64,000 nt of DNA, taken from NCBI RefSeq assembly GCF_028858725.1, contig NC_084766.1, positions 21,058,501 through 21,122,500 of the forward strand. The letters run 5' to 3'. Position 1 is the first letter of the stretch. Each line of letters begins with the position of its first letter. The DNA comes from Colius striatus (Eukaryota > Chordata > Aves > Coliiformes > Coliidae). Positions 50,801 to 63,368 of the stretch are shown here, piece after piece. Position numbers and translations under genes: made by a program. Below the pieces are notes generated by a model that did no database searches, was not told the origin of the DNA, and worked only from the letters and a program-made list of their open reading frames with translations.

Positions 50801-53800
50801 GGTTTTTGTTTACAGATTTGAGGTTTTCTAACTCACTGTGGAGAGCTGTGTCAGTTTTGTAGAGGTGTCAACAGGGAATCTGGTGCAAGTGACTTTGATC
50901 ATGGAGTTTCAGCATATATCTCTGTCTCTTAATGGCTCATGGCTTTTTCACTGTTAAGGATAAAGCCTTCTAGAGTGAGGCTTGAATGACAAATTAGCTT
51001 TATATTTTAAAATTGGCTGGTAACAGCCTTAATTTGAGAGCATCATCTTCTCACCAATAAGGTGGCACTTGGATTATTCTCCATAGACCAGGATGTTTCA
51101 TGTTTTAGTAAAAGAAATACATGACCATTATAGATGTGTTCCAATTTCAGCATATCTCAAAAACAGTTTCTGCCCTTTTGTCATAAGCCAGGAAGCTTTT
51201 CTGTGACTGAGGTATGACACTGATATGTACTGAAAGATGTGCCCAAATTCTCCAGATAATTTATATCCTCAGAAGCCGTGTTTGCCAAGATAATTGTAAA
51301 ACATGCTCCTTCTTTAAATCTCCAAAGAGGATTGTTTTGGGCTGCAACAGGAATGCCTGCTTCATGCCAGTAATAAAGTCTGTGCCTGTTGCTTTTCAAA
51401 ACTTTTGCTTTTTAATATTGAGTGTTTTAATGATATTGGTTCTGTCTACTGTTTGTAAGCCGTTAGCAGATCACCAGTATCTAAAAAGTCTTGCTTATCT
51501 AAGTCTGAGGATGTAGTGCAAATATAAATGTCGGCTTTTATTCCTAAAATGTTTGCCAGAGCTTTCTTCAGGCCATTCAAGCAGCATCGGATGTGTTTGT
51601 GTGTGTCTGGAGTTCCCCAGCAGATGGGGCCCTTGGCTGCGGTGTGGGCGCTGTGCTCCCAGCTGCTGCAGAGCCATTTCTGTCTGAAGTTTTTGCACTT
51701 CAGATCCTTTCAGCGGGCACGGTGACCTTAACTTGCCTATATATGTGACTTGTCCAGGAGCCAAAGCTTGGATGAACATTGGAGTATTTGGAGAAATCTC
51801 CTCTCCAACTTTCCATGCAGTGCAGGAATTCCTATTTATGGGGAAGTATTTTCTTAATTTTGTGTTTTCCTTGGTGGTGTTTTCTGAATTGTTCTTGTCA
51901 CTGTAATCATGTAGATAGCCTGGCATTTGGGTCACTCCTTTTCCCACTGCACTGAATTTGCAAAATGGAAAGGAGTTTTCCAGTGTTTCTGGAGCTGATT
52001 AGAAAGGCTTGTTTTCTCATCACATAGGACAACTTGCCTGTTTCTGATGTGTATTTTTGCTTTCCTTCATTTTCAGCTTTCTTTCTTCCTGAATTTCCTA
52101 TGGTCTCACTGACATCTTTTCTAGGATGTGATTCAGAGCTGTTTGCTCTCTGCAGGTTCCTGTCAATCACTTCTGTCCAGGTGGTAGTTTGTACTCCAAG
52201 TAAGAAAAGGAGTAAAACTGACTGTAGTAGGCCTAAACTTACGCATGCAAGTCCGATTCAATGCAGTATATTCCAACTGTGTCCTGTCTAACAGGGTTGG
52301 TAAAGGTAGGGCATGAAGGTAAAGTTTAGTCTGAATGGCCTGGTACAGACATTTTAACATCAAAAACCTTGTAGTTTGCTGGATCTTTGAATTGTCTGCA
52401 TGTGTGCTGTGGGTCTCCTGTCTAGGAGGTAGTGCTCTCATCAGCTAAGAAATATTCCCGAACCTGGGCCTCTGCTCTCATCTCCATTCAAATGTCACGT
52501 GAACAAACTGATGGGATACTTGTTTGCAAAGCAGTGTCCTGCCTTGACAGAGCAGCCCAGCCCGGGGCCTTCCCAAATCCCCCTCCAGCTCCTGTGTGGT
52601 ACGAGGAAGGCTGAGTGACTGGTATCTGGTCCAGGTGTGTTTGGAGGAGTTGCTGACAGGTTTCTGAATGCAGAGACTTCCCCGACATGGAGACAACTAT
52701 TTTTCAGGTTCTTCAGCCCATTTCATCTCCCAGTGCTACTTACAGACATTAATCTGTCCCTATGTAGTCATCTTTACGGGGTAGGCATATATAATTCCTA
52801 CGTATCTTGTGTACATGATGTTATATGTAAAGGAAGAGCTGTCTTTTGTCTGCACTCTCTGCATGTCAGTGTATAAATTCTCTACCTTTTGTTCATTCTT
52901 TGTCTTTTACTACAGACTTCAAGTTGTGGTGCAAGTTCAAAGCTCTGCTTTTGAACTGTAACCTTTGTTGCAATCTTCAGACTGCTCCGGATACTTGGCT
53001 TTTGGGAAGGGCTGCACATTCCTCACCCAGCCAGGAAAGTGAGGCCCTGTGAATTGGCCTGTAGCACTGGGCATGAAACGCTACTAGTCACTGCCTAAAA
53101 CTCTTGTTTTTCTTTCAGTCTTTTCACAATTGCTTCTGGTAAAAATAATTAATCCTGAAAACAAAGAATTACTACACTGGAATTAGACTGATGGAGTCAG
53201 GGGCAGTTCCTGGGCTATTCCCTTTGTAAACAGGAGTTGTCCTTCATTAACCGAGAGTTCTTTTGCCAAAAAACAGCACTGCTGCTGCATATTCTATGTC
53301 ATTTAAAAACAAATAAACATATAGAACCATATAAAAGACTTGCCTTTGAGTTGGCCATTATTTCATTGGAAACATAGTTCTGTGAGTAAGGGAGGGCTTG
53401 GGTTTTACTGTCAATACTGCCATACTGTTTTATTGGCATACCTACCAGGCATAGTACCTCTTCATTTTAAAACAAAACTCAATCTGGAAAGGTATTTGTT
53501 GTATTAAGAAGCAAAAGAGAATATTAGTGCACTTAAAGTTGGTTATGCATTTTTTTGTCATGTCTAATAATCTATTCCTATGTGTTTGCTGCAGATCGCT
53601 TGCACAACTCTAGACGTGGATCTGGTCTGCATAAATGTAACAGAAAAGCTGCCATTCTACTTCCGAAGGCCCCCTGTGAATATGGTAAATTTACATTTAA
53701 ATTGTTTTCTTGCTGTTAGAGTGACATTAAATACTGAATTTGAGTTTAATTCCCTGCCATTGCCCTCCTACCAGTCCCATCCAAGTGGTTCTTTTTTTTT

Positions 53801-56800
53801 CTTGCACAATGTATAGTGTTGCTTCAGATGTCCTTTGCTTCAAGGTCTCCACCACAGCATTTAATACACAGTGATGTATGTCCTTTCTTCTTCTGCCTTC
53901 TTAAGTGGAGGACAGGAACAAGTGGTGTTCCCAAGAAATGGAACCAGAGCCTAAGGCCACTACTAATACTAAGCAGTGAGATGTGGTAAGATTGCTGACT
54001 AAGATGCTTCCCAAACCAGAAGTGGTACAGCTGTGTCAGAACGGATAAACAGCTCTGTGATTTAAAAGACAGGAGAATGTGAATGACAGTGTAAATTTGG
54101 GAGAAGGATGTCGTGCCAGTTATTCGGGGGACAACTGTGTTGAATCCATAGACAAAGGAATATCTTGTCAAATGAACCAAATGTGGAATTGCTAAATATC
54201 TGCTGTGGGACACAAGATGACTATCAGCATGGATCAAATATTTTATTGATACAGTTCTTCCTGCTGTTGGTGATTTGTCAGAAAGCTTAATCTGAACATG
54301 CTCTTATTTTTTCCTCTGAGTATATGTCAGGGTTCACTCCACATGGGCATTCCTGGCTGATCTAGTCAGTGCATAAAAATTTAAATTTGGAACTGGCTAG
54401 AAATCCTACTTCCTCTTCTACAGAAAGTTTGACCTAGAATAAAAATTAACTAGAATTAAACCTGTAACAGAACAAAAGTACTACTTTGGAATTTACTATA
54501 GACTAAGAACTTTAACGTTCTACTTGGAATAACAATTGTGTACCCCAGCTGCCTAAAACTCCAGCAGTTGACCCAAGTGAGGAGCTGGGTGGCTCTTGAA
54601 GTCCTGCATTTGGAGACATTTTCCTTTGAAGCTACCTCTCAGCAGCCAAATTCCCAGCTTCAAGGCAGTCTGTCAGTTGGACTGGTTTTGTGTATCCTGG
54701 AGCATTCAGTTTTGGTTGTTGTGATGCCAGACACACAGATTGGCAGACAACTGAAGTGGTGGGGATTAGGTTAAAAGTCTGCTTGACTGGAAGTTGGTGT
54801 ATTGCTATCACCTGTTCTGGCCAATTCAGGCACCTTTTCATGTATGCAGATGTCATGCCAGTTTTGTGTAATACATTTGATGTGTACATAACTTCAGTTG
54901 CACTTGCGTGCAGAGGTCACGCACGGATGGGAGCTTGGGTAATTCCATCTCTTTTCAGTTACTGGACTCAAAGAATTAACATTGCAGCGTTTTTAAACAA
55001 TATGAATATAAACCATAGAGTAACATTTCAGGAAAATATAGTGTAGGCCATGAAACAAAGATATTCTGGCTTTATCTGTATCACTAACTCGTGTCCTATA
55101 GCAAGTCGCTTAACCTTTTTCTGTGTGTTTGTGAAATCACTGGGCTTTTGATGAGGCACTTTGACAGATAGCAAAGGATTTAAAAAGCAGCTCAAAATAT
55201 AATCAGTATGATTGTTTGGAACCTCTCCTGTGACTCACTGTTATTTAACATTGTCATAAATACCAGAGTATACTGAGAGACAGAAGAAAAGGGTTCTCAT
55301 TGCCGCTTTCGTGCAGATTCCTCATCTGCAAGGTGTGGGCACTGTGGGAAGCAGTGGTCTTCCTTACAGCAGGTTCCAGGGCTAGAGAAGGAGAGTCCTC
55401 AAAATTTCCAGACTTGTTTCTGACCAGCAGTGTTTACCTGTCTCCTGAACTCCACAATAATGGAAAGCCAATTAACAACTAATAAGTGGCTGGTATTTCT
55501 TTATTAAACCTCATCCCAAGATCCAAGTACACAAATCTGGTGTACAGTGAAACCTTCACCTTGTCTCTTTCAAGTTGTGCTATGCTCTTGCTGGAACAAT
55601 TCTACCTTATGGGTTTTTTTTAATATATGACACAGTTAAACTGAGAATAAAGTACATCAATAATAGACAGCAGTTGTTAGATTGTTGTGCTTCTCCCCTT
55701 TTGATTTTTGATCACTTGCTTTCATGTGAAGGCAATAGATCGAGGCATTTACTTTGAACTTCTTTACACGCCTGCCATCAAAGACTCCACAATGAGAAGA
55801 TACACAATTTCAAATGCGATCAGCCTGATGCAGATCTGCAAAGGAAAGGTAAGCTCCCAAAGTGAAAGCAAGCTAATTAATTCAATTCCGATTCTTCTGG
55901 AGTTGTACAGATTGAGCCATTTTAAATGAGTTTGTTGCTGGGGTTTCTGAAGCTGTGACAGAATCTTTACCTACTAGTACAAGGACACAAGCTAGCTCAA
56001 GGTACCTCCAGCCATGCACTGCTGTGTGCTGCTTTCTGAAGCTGTGAAACCATTAGGTTCTTTTTTCAGAGCAACCTATTTGTTATGGTACCTAATACCC
56101 AAAACAAAAAGCATCAGAGAAGAAAAAGCAGGGATCTAAGAATTGCACTAGACCTGAAATCCACATATCTCTTTAAAATCCACCATTTCAAGTTTCTGCT
56201 TGACCAGAAGCTTTTTTTGTGATGGTGTACCTTGAATGTGGGGGATAGAAAATAAAAAGATTTCTACTTTTTTCTTATTTTGTGAAATGTTTAGTAAATT
56301 CTCAATGTACAAAACAGAGCAAACAGCTAGCTGGCTATCAGCCAGGGTTTGCTGCAGTCAGAGCAGCTGCATTCTTCCCTGCTACTGAAACCTAAGGAAG
56401 AACTAAGGCTTGCAGATGAAATGCCTGTAATCCATTGCTTTCATACCTTACCTCCTCCCAGGCTGCCAGGCTAAGCTGCCTGTCATGCTGGGTCCTCTCA
56501 GGCCATGTTGTTTGTTTTTTTTCAAACAGGGAAACATATCATAATACATACCCAAGTTAAAAGAGATTATAGCTCCCATCACCTTTATTGAAACGGCCTT
56601 TGCTGCACTTAGGTAGTCCAGAGAAGCCAAAATTGGCATTGCCCTGCAAATCTGGTCTGAAGTGGGATATACATTTTGGAAGGCCAATTAAAAGCAGATT
56701 CATCATTACCATAGTTCCCCCTGGCATGGCAGCCCATTTTATAGGACAGCAGAGTGGGTCAAACAGATTAATTCCCCTGATGCTACAGAAAGTAAGTATT

Positions 56801-59800
56801 TGCATGGCCTTTCCTGAGAAGCACAGGTCTGGGAGTTAATAGCACAAAATACTGACCTGGAAATGAGATAGACACGCAATCCCCCATCCTTTGGGTTTCC
56901 TTTTTGCCAGTGCTTCTCTTTCCTCTGTGCAGTTAGAGAAGCGCATCTCATGTGGTGGTTGATTTGCAGAGGACCAGTTGAGCTGGTGTCACAAACAGCA
57001 AGTGAGATGTTTGGGTGCTCAGTCACTTCTTCATCTGTCATTCTAGGTCATCTGTGCCTGGGAGGTAAATCAGCTGGAGCTGGGCATTACAAGTTGTTAG
57101 GCATTGGAAGAGCTGGGAGAGGACTCGTAGCTTGACTTGATGTTTTTGCCTCTGGGCTCAGTACCAGGTGGACTAGCAGATGGTTGTTAGCCCTCACAGG
57201 CAGTTTGTCTCCATGATTTCTGTAAAGGCCTTTTTTAACAAGACATAGGATGGCTCTTCCATAGGCTACATGCATTGGCACCTGGCATGTAGCTCCTGCC
57301 TTCTGTAACTTATAGTTGCTGAACTTGTAGCAGCTTTTAGATCCTTTTGTACTTCCTCTCTTGTAGTAGGGCAGAGAAACTTCCCCAAATTTACTGATGT
57401 GCTCAGAGCTGGCATTGAATGGAGTCCTTAAAATGTGTAAAAATGCTCAGGGAATGAGGGAGGGACTCGCCTTCCTTGCCAGACAGATGATGTGCACAGG
57501 CCTTTAACTCCCATGGTTTGGTTACTGACTGTGGGTACTATGCCTTGAGCCATGTACTGAGCATCTGCTGTCTCCTTTACCTGGGGAGATAATGTTTTGC
57601 CTTTGAGTTTCCTCCCTTTAGTCCTTCCCTTGCAATTGCCTCTGCCTGCCTCTCCTTCACTTGTTAGCAGTGCTTTACTTGTCTGCTCTCATCTCCTGTC
57701 TCACTGGAAGGCAGTTACCTTTGAACCAGGCAGAGCACATCTCCAATGCATAGCAGTGAACCACAATCCTGGCTGGTTCAGGATGGCTCACACAGCTGCT
57801 CTGGGAGCTCCCCTGAGCCTAGAACACAGACATTGGTTGCTGCAGCTCAGAGCAGGAGACTTGAATTTTCACAGTAAGCTTTTGCAGTCAGCACCACTGA
57901 AGCTTGGAAGCACCCTTGGGATCCACAGTGCACTCATTTTAAAGGTGAACTATGAAGAAAGTGTCCTAGGCGCCATCATGATGAATACTCCTAAATCGCT
58001 TTGTTGTCTGTATTGCTTCTGCTTTAGCTTTCCTTATGTTAAGGCAGAGCTGTCTGTCCCATCCTCTCCTCCTCAGCACATGAAGAAACCTTGGACACAG
58101 TGCGAGCATGCAGTTGTTTCCATGCAAGTAGCTCTTGCATGTAAACAGCATGTAAATGCTGAGTTCCAGATGTGCACAGTGCACTTTCTTCCATTATCTG
58201 CCCTGCTTCTTGTGTGGGAGGTGGCAGGACAAGCAAAGCAGTGCAGGGAGGACGTCACAAGCCCCATTTTGTGGCCAGAGGTGGTGTGATGTGTTGGTGG
58301 TACTGACCAAAAGGGAAAGTATTTCACTGCCTCAGTACAGTTCTTGTTACCACTCACTCAAGCAGGAATTCCCAAAGCCTTTTATTTCAGTATAATAAAA
58401 GATTCAAGGCATTTTTGCTGCTGATGCAGTTTCCACCTGTGCAAAAGTCTCCCCGTGGATGGGCATCCTTGGAGGTTTAGCATCAGAAGAATGTTGGCAG
58501 TGGAGCTGTGGTATCTGCCAGCCTCCAATCAGTCACAGACCTGTTCTGCAGAAACACTTTAGGAGAGAAGGGGGAAGAGTGTGTCTGCCTGGTGATTTTC
58601 ATGGGGATGCCAATGTGGAGGGAAGTGAGTCTATGGCATGATTGTCAGCCACTGCCTAGCTGCAGACAGGTTTCCTGGACTACTGTGAGTTTGACTAAGG
58701 CCATCATGCATGTTGAGGTTAGGATTAAGTTGTACTGCCACACAGAGAGTAGCCTGAAAATTTTGGAGCACCATAGTGTCTAAAGGCACTACCTATAAGC
58801 TGTTTCTGGGGGATTCTAAATCCATTTCTGTTACAGCTCAGGCAAAATTGTCATCTATGTGCAGCCTCTTTCAGCCATTGTAAATAAAGAAGACAGTTAA
58901 AACACTGTATGCAACTCTACATTTCTTCTTTACCCTTAAGGTCCCTTTAAAGTCCACTATGGGAGATACTGATTGATAGGTGCTTGCTTAGAGCCATCAC
59001 TCTGCCATTTGTGCTGCTTAGCCTGTCCCTCTGAAAGGCACGGTGCTTATCCAGCTCACATTTCTCCAAGAGATTTGTAACTGCAAGGGAGGACTAGTCC
59101 CTGTGCCTCTCTCTCTGTAGGGGACGGGGAGATAACCAGATATCCCCAGATTAACATCCTCACCCTGCTAGAGCTCACTTCATCTAAGGGCATCAAATAC
59201 TCTGATGTGTAATTGGGCTCTGAGCCTGAACTAAGCTAACACTCAAAAGTCTTTGCTGCTTGCTCATGTTTTAAATTTGTTGATGCTGTCTGACAGGTAA
59301 ACACTTGTTTTCTTTTGTTTTCCAGAACATAGTTATATCTAGTGCAGCTGAAAGGGTAAGTCCCAGACTTATTTTTAAGTCAGAACAATTTGAGGATTTA
59401 CTTGTGGCTGAAAATACAGATTTAAATGTATATTAAACCTATAGAAATTGTAATTTTAAATATGGTTGCAGTCTTGTAGGGATTTTTAATCAATCTGTTT
59501 TACCGAAGGATTGTATTCCGGAGTTTGGGGGTTTTTTTCTGTTTGGTTAGGTAGGGGTTTTTTGCTGCTATGGTATTATCCATGACAATTTTCTCCCAGA
59601 TGAGGCCTCTGTTTTCCAAAATGATAGTATTTACTTGATTTCCCAGTGCACCTTCAGCAGCTTGCTGTTATGTAGCATTAAATCTTGCTTTCCAGATAGC
59701 CCTGTCCTGCCTGCTCACACTCTGTCAGCCTGCAAAAGTGTGCATGCATGCATTCAACCATCTTTGTTTTGTTTTAGCCTCTAGAACTACGAGGTCCTTA

Positions 59801-62800
59801 TGATGTGGCTAACCTGTATCCTTTTTCCAAGTCAAAGACAGCACTTAACAGGAACGTGGAGATTCAAAGTAGTCTTGAAATACTTCCGTCCTTTACACTC
59901 CTTTAACGTTACACAGTGATACTTGTTGGTGACCAGTTCAGTTAATCAGGGCTCTGGGTGTGGAAGGAGCAACAGATCTTGGTCATGGGGTGGCATGAGT
60001 AGTCACTGTAAATAGCAATGTCTGTCTGCAGCTGCAGGCATGTTTTGCTGTCATTTATACGTCTTTGATATCACATTGATATTGTGTGGGTATAAGTGGA
60101 GAAATGAATTAAAAAAACATTAAAAAAAAAATCTGTGGACACTGTGAACCAAACCAGAAATTATTACTTATGATCTCTAAGGTGCCCCATCTTTGGTAGA
60201 AGAAGCTATGAAATCATATTAAGAAAGGAAAAGTTCCTATCTGAGTGCTGGTTACTTCTAAATTTACCAATCCTTAGTTACCTGTGTGCCAATAAATAAA
60301 TGATTATATTCTAGAAACCAAGGAGAGTATCTTGTCTCCCCTTCTTTTAGGAGTTCAGATGTGTTTTTACTACTTCCCCCTCCCAGCCCCATAAGCATGA
60401 GTCTGGACTGTCGCTTGGCAGGGGGGAGCATGCTCCAAGTTATGAGAACTGTGTGGGAGGGTGGATGGCCTGGAAGGATTTTATGTGTCATGTTTCCTTC
60501 CCTACTAAAAAGAGCAGTCAGGCTCAACCCAAATTAACATACCTAATCTGATGTCATCCCTGCCTAAGGGGGATGGGAGCTTTTCAGCAAAATGCTTTTA
60601 TATCCGATAGCGCCCTTTCCCCAGAACTGAAATTTTCAGTGGGATAATGTTTTTTGCTTGAGTATGCATACAAAAAATCTTCCTGCATTGACAGACTTTT
60701 GTTATGTGCAGCTTCTTGTCTGGAAAACAGCAACGTTGCCAGGAGCTTTCGAGGAGGGCTGCTAGGGAATGGCAGCCAGGAGAACTGGGTGCCTGTGCCC
60801 TGCCTCTGGGTAACTGTATGCAAAATGTCACTTTGAGTTACAGCTTTGCTAATTCCCAGTTATTTGTAAAGTAAGCAAACCTATCATGCAGACAGACTTC
60901 CCTGTTCTGTTTGTTCCTTTCTGTGCGTTCTGATCCTGAGCAAAGGTGACAGAGGTTTGCTGTTTGGCCTGTCAGAGAGTGAAGCCAAGGCTGCCGTGTC
61001 TACCAACTGCAGAGCCACCATACTTCATGGAGGTAAGTGGAAAGCACATGCAAGCTCATCAAAGAAATGTGCACTTGTTAAACTAATTTCCTGTTAATGT
61101 ATATTGTCCTAAAGTTCTGAAACCCTACAGAGCAAGTCAGCTCAGTGTTTTGAACATGCATGAAGAGGAGCTTGTGTGGCAAGGGTTTTTTATTTTCCCT
61201 AGTTGCTATGTTAGCAAATCAGTGGCTGAACTGATGGTGCTGTCTATGCTGGAGTACTCACTTAACCACATCAAGAAGTCATAAACTGTTTAACCAAAAC
61301 ACAGATCTGCATTGTGAAGCACAACAGGAAACTGTCCCATGGTTCAGAAGGGTTTGAGTGATCCTGATCTCAGTGACTCCAGTGGAAACTACACCATTTA
61401 CTTCTGAGTGGTTTTTGTTTACCCTCTTGCAGCATGAGTGCAGAAACAACCTTTGCCAATGTCCCTTTCTGATAACCTCATTATGTGATCTGTTTGACTT
61501 GGTCTTCAGTGTGGGCCATTTCAAACAATGCAAAATCAAATCCCCTGAGTGCGTGCTGCTTAGAAAAAGTTGTTTCATGTAGTGTTCACCAGCTTGAAGT
61601 GCTTTGGTGAAACAAAACTTGCTTCTTTGTGCTCTCAGTAGAGGCAGCTCACAGTAGCTCTCTTCTACCAGCCTGTTTTTAATACATAGAAAGTAGAAAT
61701 TTAGTTGTGTCCCTCTGTACTGGAAATCAAAAGCTTTCCACTTGCATTTTGTATCTTGGGGTCAGTGCAGCAAACAGATACGACAGTTTGTATTCCAGCA
61801 GTCACTTTAGACCCTTGCTTTCCACTGTAGCACCAATTTCTCCATCTCTTCTCTTTCACATGCTTATTTATTGGTTCTTAATGTTTCTTGATTTTTGTCA
61901 TTGAATGAGATGGCAGTTTAACTTTGTGACTTAGTAGTTGCATCTAGGTCTTCTGCCTATGTCAGGGTTTGTTGGGTAGGTATGATTTCTAGTCACCTGC
62001 CCAACAACCTGAGTTTCTCTAAATCCTAAACACATGGTGGGATTTGGTTTGCATCTCTTGTTTCAGTAGAGCTGGGGCTTGAACCTGCTATAATTCACAG
62101 CAAGTAGCTCTGGTCTCTTGGAGAAAGACACACATCCACATGGAGACAGTATGTTGGAAGAATTTTACTCATTTATGTTGAATTTCTCAAGACTGTTATA
62201 TATCTTATCTGTCACTTCCTTGTTCCCCAAAGAATACTAACACAGTAAGTAATCTCTGCAAGATTCTTGCAGAGCCTCTTTGCTAACAGAGTATTTGTAG
62301 GGAATGTCTCCTACCTCAAATTTTGCAGAGAAGCCTCCCACCAATAGTTAGGAAACTGGATTGGGCTTGCTCAGTTGTTTGGCAAGCACATGCAGAGTTT
62401 GTTAACATCACCCAATAGTGTTTTATGGTATTGCTGAGCATTCTGTAAAGAAAATATTTTTGAGTACCATACAGACACTTGGTATGTATAGGAGAGCCTC
62501 TGCTAGTATGGCTGTGCCAGCATAGTCTAAGAATCTTAGGGCATGTCAATACATTTTGTAATATTTTGTTTAAGAATGGGATGTTTTGCTCAGAAATACA
62601 GAAGTTCTTTTGACAACGCTTCAAGAACATGTCCTTTTTTGAATGTTGAACTGATTAAGCCCAGTTTCTTATATCTGCAGCCCATAACCTCTACAGACCT
62701 CAGGTTTCCCTGAGGTTTGCTGTAATTCTACACCCACCATTGAATTGTCTCCTTTAGTATCCCCACTCCGTAATGCAGTGTATCCCTGGCTCCTATCCAT

Positions 62801-63056
62801 GCAAGTTGTTTACCTACTCTGTGTGCTGAAGACACGTTGACCTGTGCTTTGGGGCATGTGCACCTGAAATGAGTATTCAGGGAAATAATGCATTAAATAC
62901 ATGTGTCATTTTTTTTTGTAATGCAGCTTCTGCTTGTGTATTCCAGAGACTCGGAAGAGTGCCTGTGGGGTAGTGTATACGGTGAAGAAGCCTCGCAAGG
63001 TTGAGGAGGAAGAAACAACGGTGCCAGCCTGCAAAAAAGCTAAGACTCAAGCTTGA
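44739..63056 (+). CDS. RPP30: Ribonuclease P/MRP protein subunit p30; whole coding span, 11 exons below
   Basis: Protein subunit of nuclear RNase P (tRNA 5'-leader removal) and RNase MRP (rRNA processing), of the RNase P p30 family with a TIM-barrel-like fold; it acts in nucleolus and nucleoplasm. The eleven exons sum to 807 nt, 268 aa plus stop, exactly the human length. Nearly every block is recognisable: LGYSVVALNHVIDFKEKK (28-45), PIVQ, ILTRLT-type KVLTRLTLVVSDPSHCN, AVFPKTEKLFHIACT, TEKLPFYFRRPPVN, AIDRGIYFELLYTPAIKDST, MRRYTISNAISLMQICKGKN, SSAAERPLELRGPYDVANL and GLLFGLSES-AKAAVSTNCRA. The C-terminal tail (about 240-268) is basic then acidic and ends KKAKTQA, like the KKAK nuclear-localisation-type end of the human protein. 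No frameshift or premature stop is present, so the gene appears functional. Intron 5 carries a nested LTR/CR1 insertion. Confidence 0.98.
45754..45809 (+). CDS. RPP30: RPP30 exon 2 (residues 28-46)
   Basis: Acceptor cattttttttcag|TG completes CTG (L28). Encodes LGYSVVALNHVIDFKEKKQ; donor cag|gtaatt, phase 0. Confidence 0.96.
46130..46186 (+). CDS. RPP30: RPP30 exon 3 (residues 47-65)
   Basis: Acceptor tatcttttaag|GAT; encodes DIIKPVSPSELFPSLPIVQ; donor CAA|gtaagt, phase 0. Matches the human KPV..SELF..LPIVQ block. Confidence 0.95.
46840..46914 (+). CDS. RPP30: RPP30 exon 4 (residues 66-90)
   Basis: Acceptor ttcctttttgtag|GGG; encodes GTSKRIKVLTRLTLVV then SDPSHCNLL; donor TTG|gtaagt, phase 0. 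Confidence 0.96.
47466..47537 (+). CDS. RPP30: RPP30 exon 5 (residues 91-114)
   Basis: Acceptor catccttttgtag|AGA; encodes RSTSANIRLYDIIAV then FPKTEKLFH; donor CAT|gtgagt, phase 0. Confidence 0.96.
49111..50281 (-). mobile_element. Solo endogenous-retrovirus LTR, interrupted by a CR1 insertion
   Basis: In minus orientation the element starts tgtgctggttttggctggga (from 50281) and ends near ggtgttaaaccatgacca at 49111, the start and end of an LTR family common in neoavian genomes (Repbase name not verified). Intermediate blocks match: tagctagtatggg, gggatgtttttggcact, cttttctgcctctcccaccac, gggggtgcacaagaagttgg, ccaggacagctgacccc, and a primer-distal part with gtggtgtttagttgctagct. Removing the CR1 at 49611-50211 leaves about 570 bp. 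The usual TATAAA is degraded to caaatac. Flanks aggc/gggc may be an imperfect 4-bp target duplication. No internal viral genes flank it, so it is a solo LTR. Confidence 0.82.
49611..50211 (-). mobile_element. CR1 LINE fragment nested in the LTR
   Basis: The 3' terminus (atcatacgatcacagaatgg) is at the low-coordinate end. The ORF2 C-terminus ([20 protein letters not shown] and KMIKGLQHLFYEERLQELG in minus frame) is followed by the upstream block aggcctcaccagggcagagc, and it is truncated at about 50211. It is flanked by caaatc at 49605-49610 and again at 50212-50217, a 6-bp target-site duplication. The LTR resumes in register after it. Confidence 0.92.
53595..53684 (+). CDS. RPP30: RPP30 exon 6 (residues 115-144)
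   Basis: Acceptor tgtttgctgcag|ATC; encodes IACTTLDVDLVCINVTEK then LPFYFRRPPVNM; donor ATG|gtaaat, phase 0. It follows the longest RPP30 intron, 6.1 kb. Confidence 0.97.
53685..55731 (+). other. RPP30: RPP30 intron 6 (2.0 kb)
   Basis: Unique sequence without a recognisable repeat or gene; open frames of up to about 137 codons on either strand lack support. Confidence 0.8.
55732..55848 (+). CDS. RPP30: RPP30 exon 7 (residues 145-183)
   Basis: Acceptor tttcatgtgaag|GCA, with a weak pyrimidine tract near the AG but T/C-rich sequence just before it. Encodes AIDRGIYFELLYTPAIKDS, TMRRYTISNAIS and LMQICKGK; donor AAG|gtaagc, phase 0. The most conserved RPP30 exon. Confidence 0.97.
55849..59325 (+). 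other. RPP30: RPP30 intron 7 (3.5 kb)
   Basis: Unique sequence. It contains the longest non-genic open frame of the window (57597-58289, plus strand), which begins at TTG rather than ATG and shows no domain I recognise. Confidence 0.8.
59326..59355 (+). CDS. RPP30: RPP30 exon 8 (residues 184-193), 30-nt microexon
   Basis: Acceptor ttttgttttccag|AAC; encodes NIVISSAAER, identical to the human sequence except at one or two positions; donor AGG|gtaagt. Ten codons only, too small for ORF finders but phase-consistent. Confidence 0.95.
59778..59815 (+). CDS. RPP30: RPP30 exon 9 (residues 194-205 plus part of 206)
   Basis: Acceptor ttgttttgttttag|CCT; encodes PLELRGPYDVAN and the first two bases of L206; donor CT|gtatcc is a weak GT donor, phase 2. 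Confidence 0.93.
60953..61032 (+). CDS. RPP30: RPP30 exon 10 (residues 206-232)
   Basis: Acceptor caaaggtgacag|A completes CTA (L206). Encodes GLLFGLSESEAKAA then VSTNCRATILHG; donor GGA G|gtaagt, phase 1. An AG six bases upstream could be a competing acceptor but would break the frame or add residues. Confidence 0.94.
62947..63056 (+). CDS. RPP30: RPP30 exon 11, C-terminal coding part (residues 233-268)
   Basis: Acceptor cttgtgtattccag|AG completes GAG (E233). Encodes ETRKSACGVVYTVKKPRK, an acidic EEEE patch and the end KKAKTQA, then TGA at 63054-63056. The human counterpart reads ETRK…STVKKPR…KKAK near the end, so the stop is homologous. Confidence 0.96.
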
Positions 63057-63368
63057 GGACTGAACCAGCTGCCAACAGGAGACTCCATCCCATCTTTACC
63101 CAGTGTTGAGTCTTCCCCCACCCTCCAGCCAGCCTGCTTCCTCCCTTACTACTTTAACCTGGAGAAAAATTATTCTTCTGGTGTTCAAGTGAGGAGAGCT
63201 GTGGGAATGAGACTGCTGAATAGTAGATCACCACATCTGAAAGGGCTCTTACCAAGGATAGGAGACTGTCTGTCCTTCCTCTCTTAGGTCTTCTGGAATC
63301 AGTGCAAACTCAACACCATGTTTCTAGTCTGTGGAAGTTTTCAGTTGTACAAATGCATTCCATTTTTT

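Larger units (their letters stand above)
47538..53594 (+). other. RPP30: RPP30 intron 5 (6.1 kb)
   Basis: The largest RPP30 intron. It holds a T/G-rich stretch (47858-47890) and the solo LTR with nested CR1 (49111-50281). The remaining parts (47.9-49.1 and 50.3-53.6 kb) contain only unsupported open frames. Confidence 0.85.
59356..62946 (+). other. RPP30: RPP30 introns 8-10 (0.42, 1.14, 1.91 kb)
   Basis: Introns 59356-59777, 59816-60952 and 61033-62946. No repeat or gene recognised. Confidence 0.8.

Noticed and set aside
57597-58289. 230-codon plus-strand open frame in RPP30 intron 7
   Set aside because: It starts with TTG, the first ATG removes over a quarter of it, no domain or repeat homology is recognisable, and it lies within a spliced intron.
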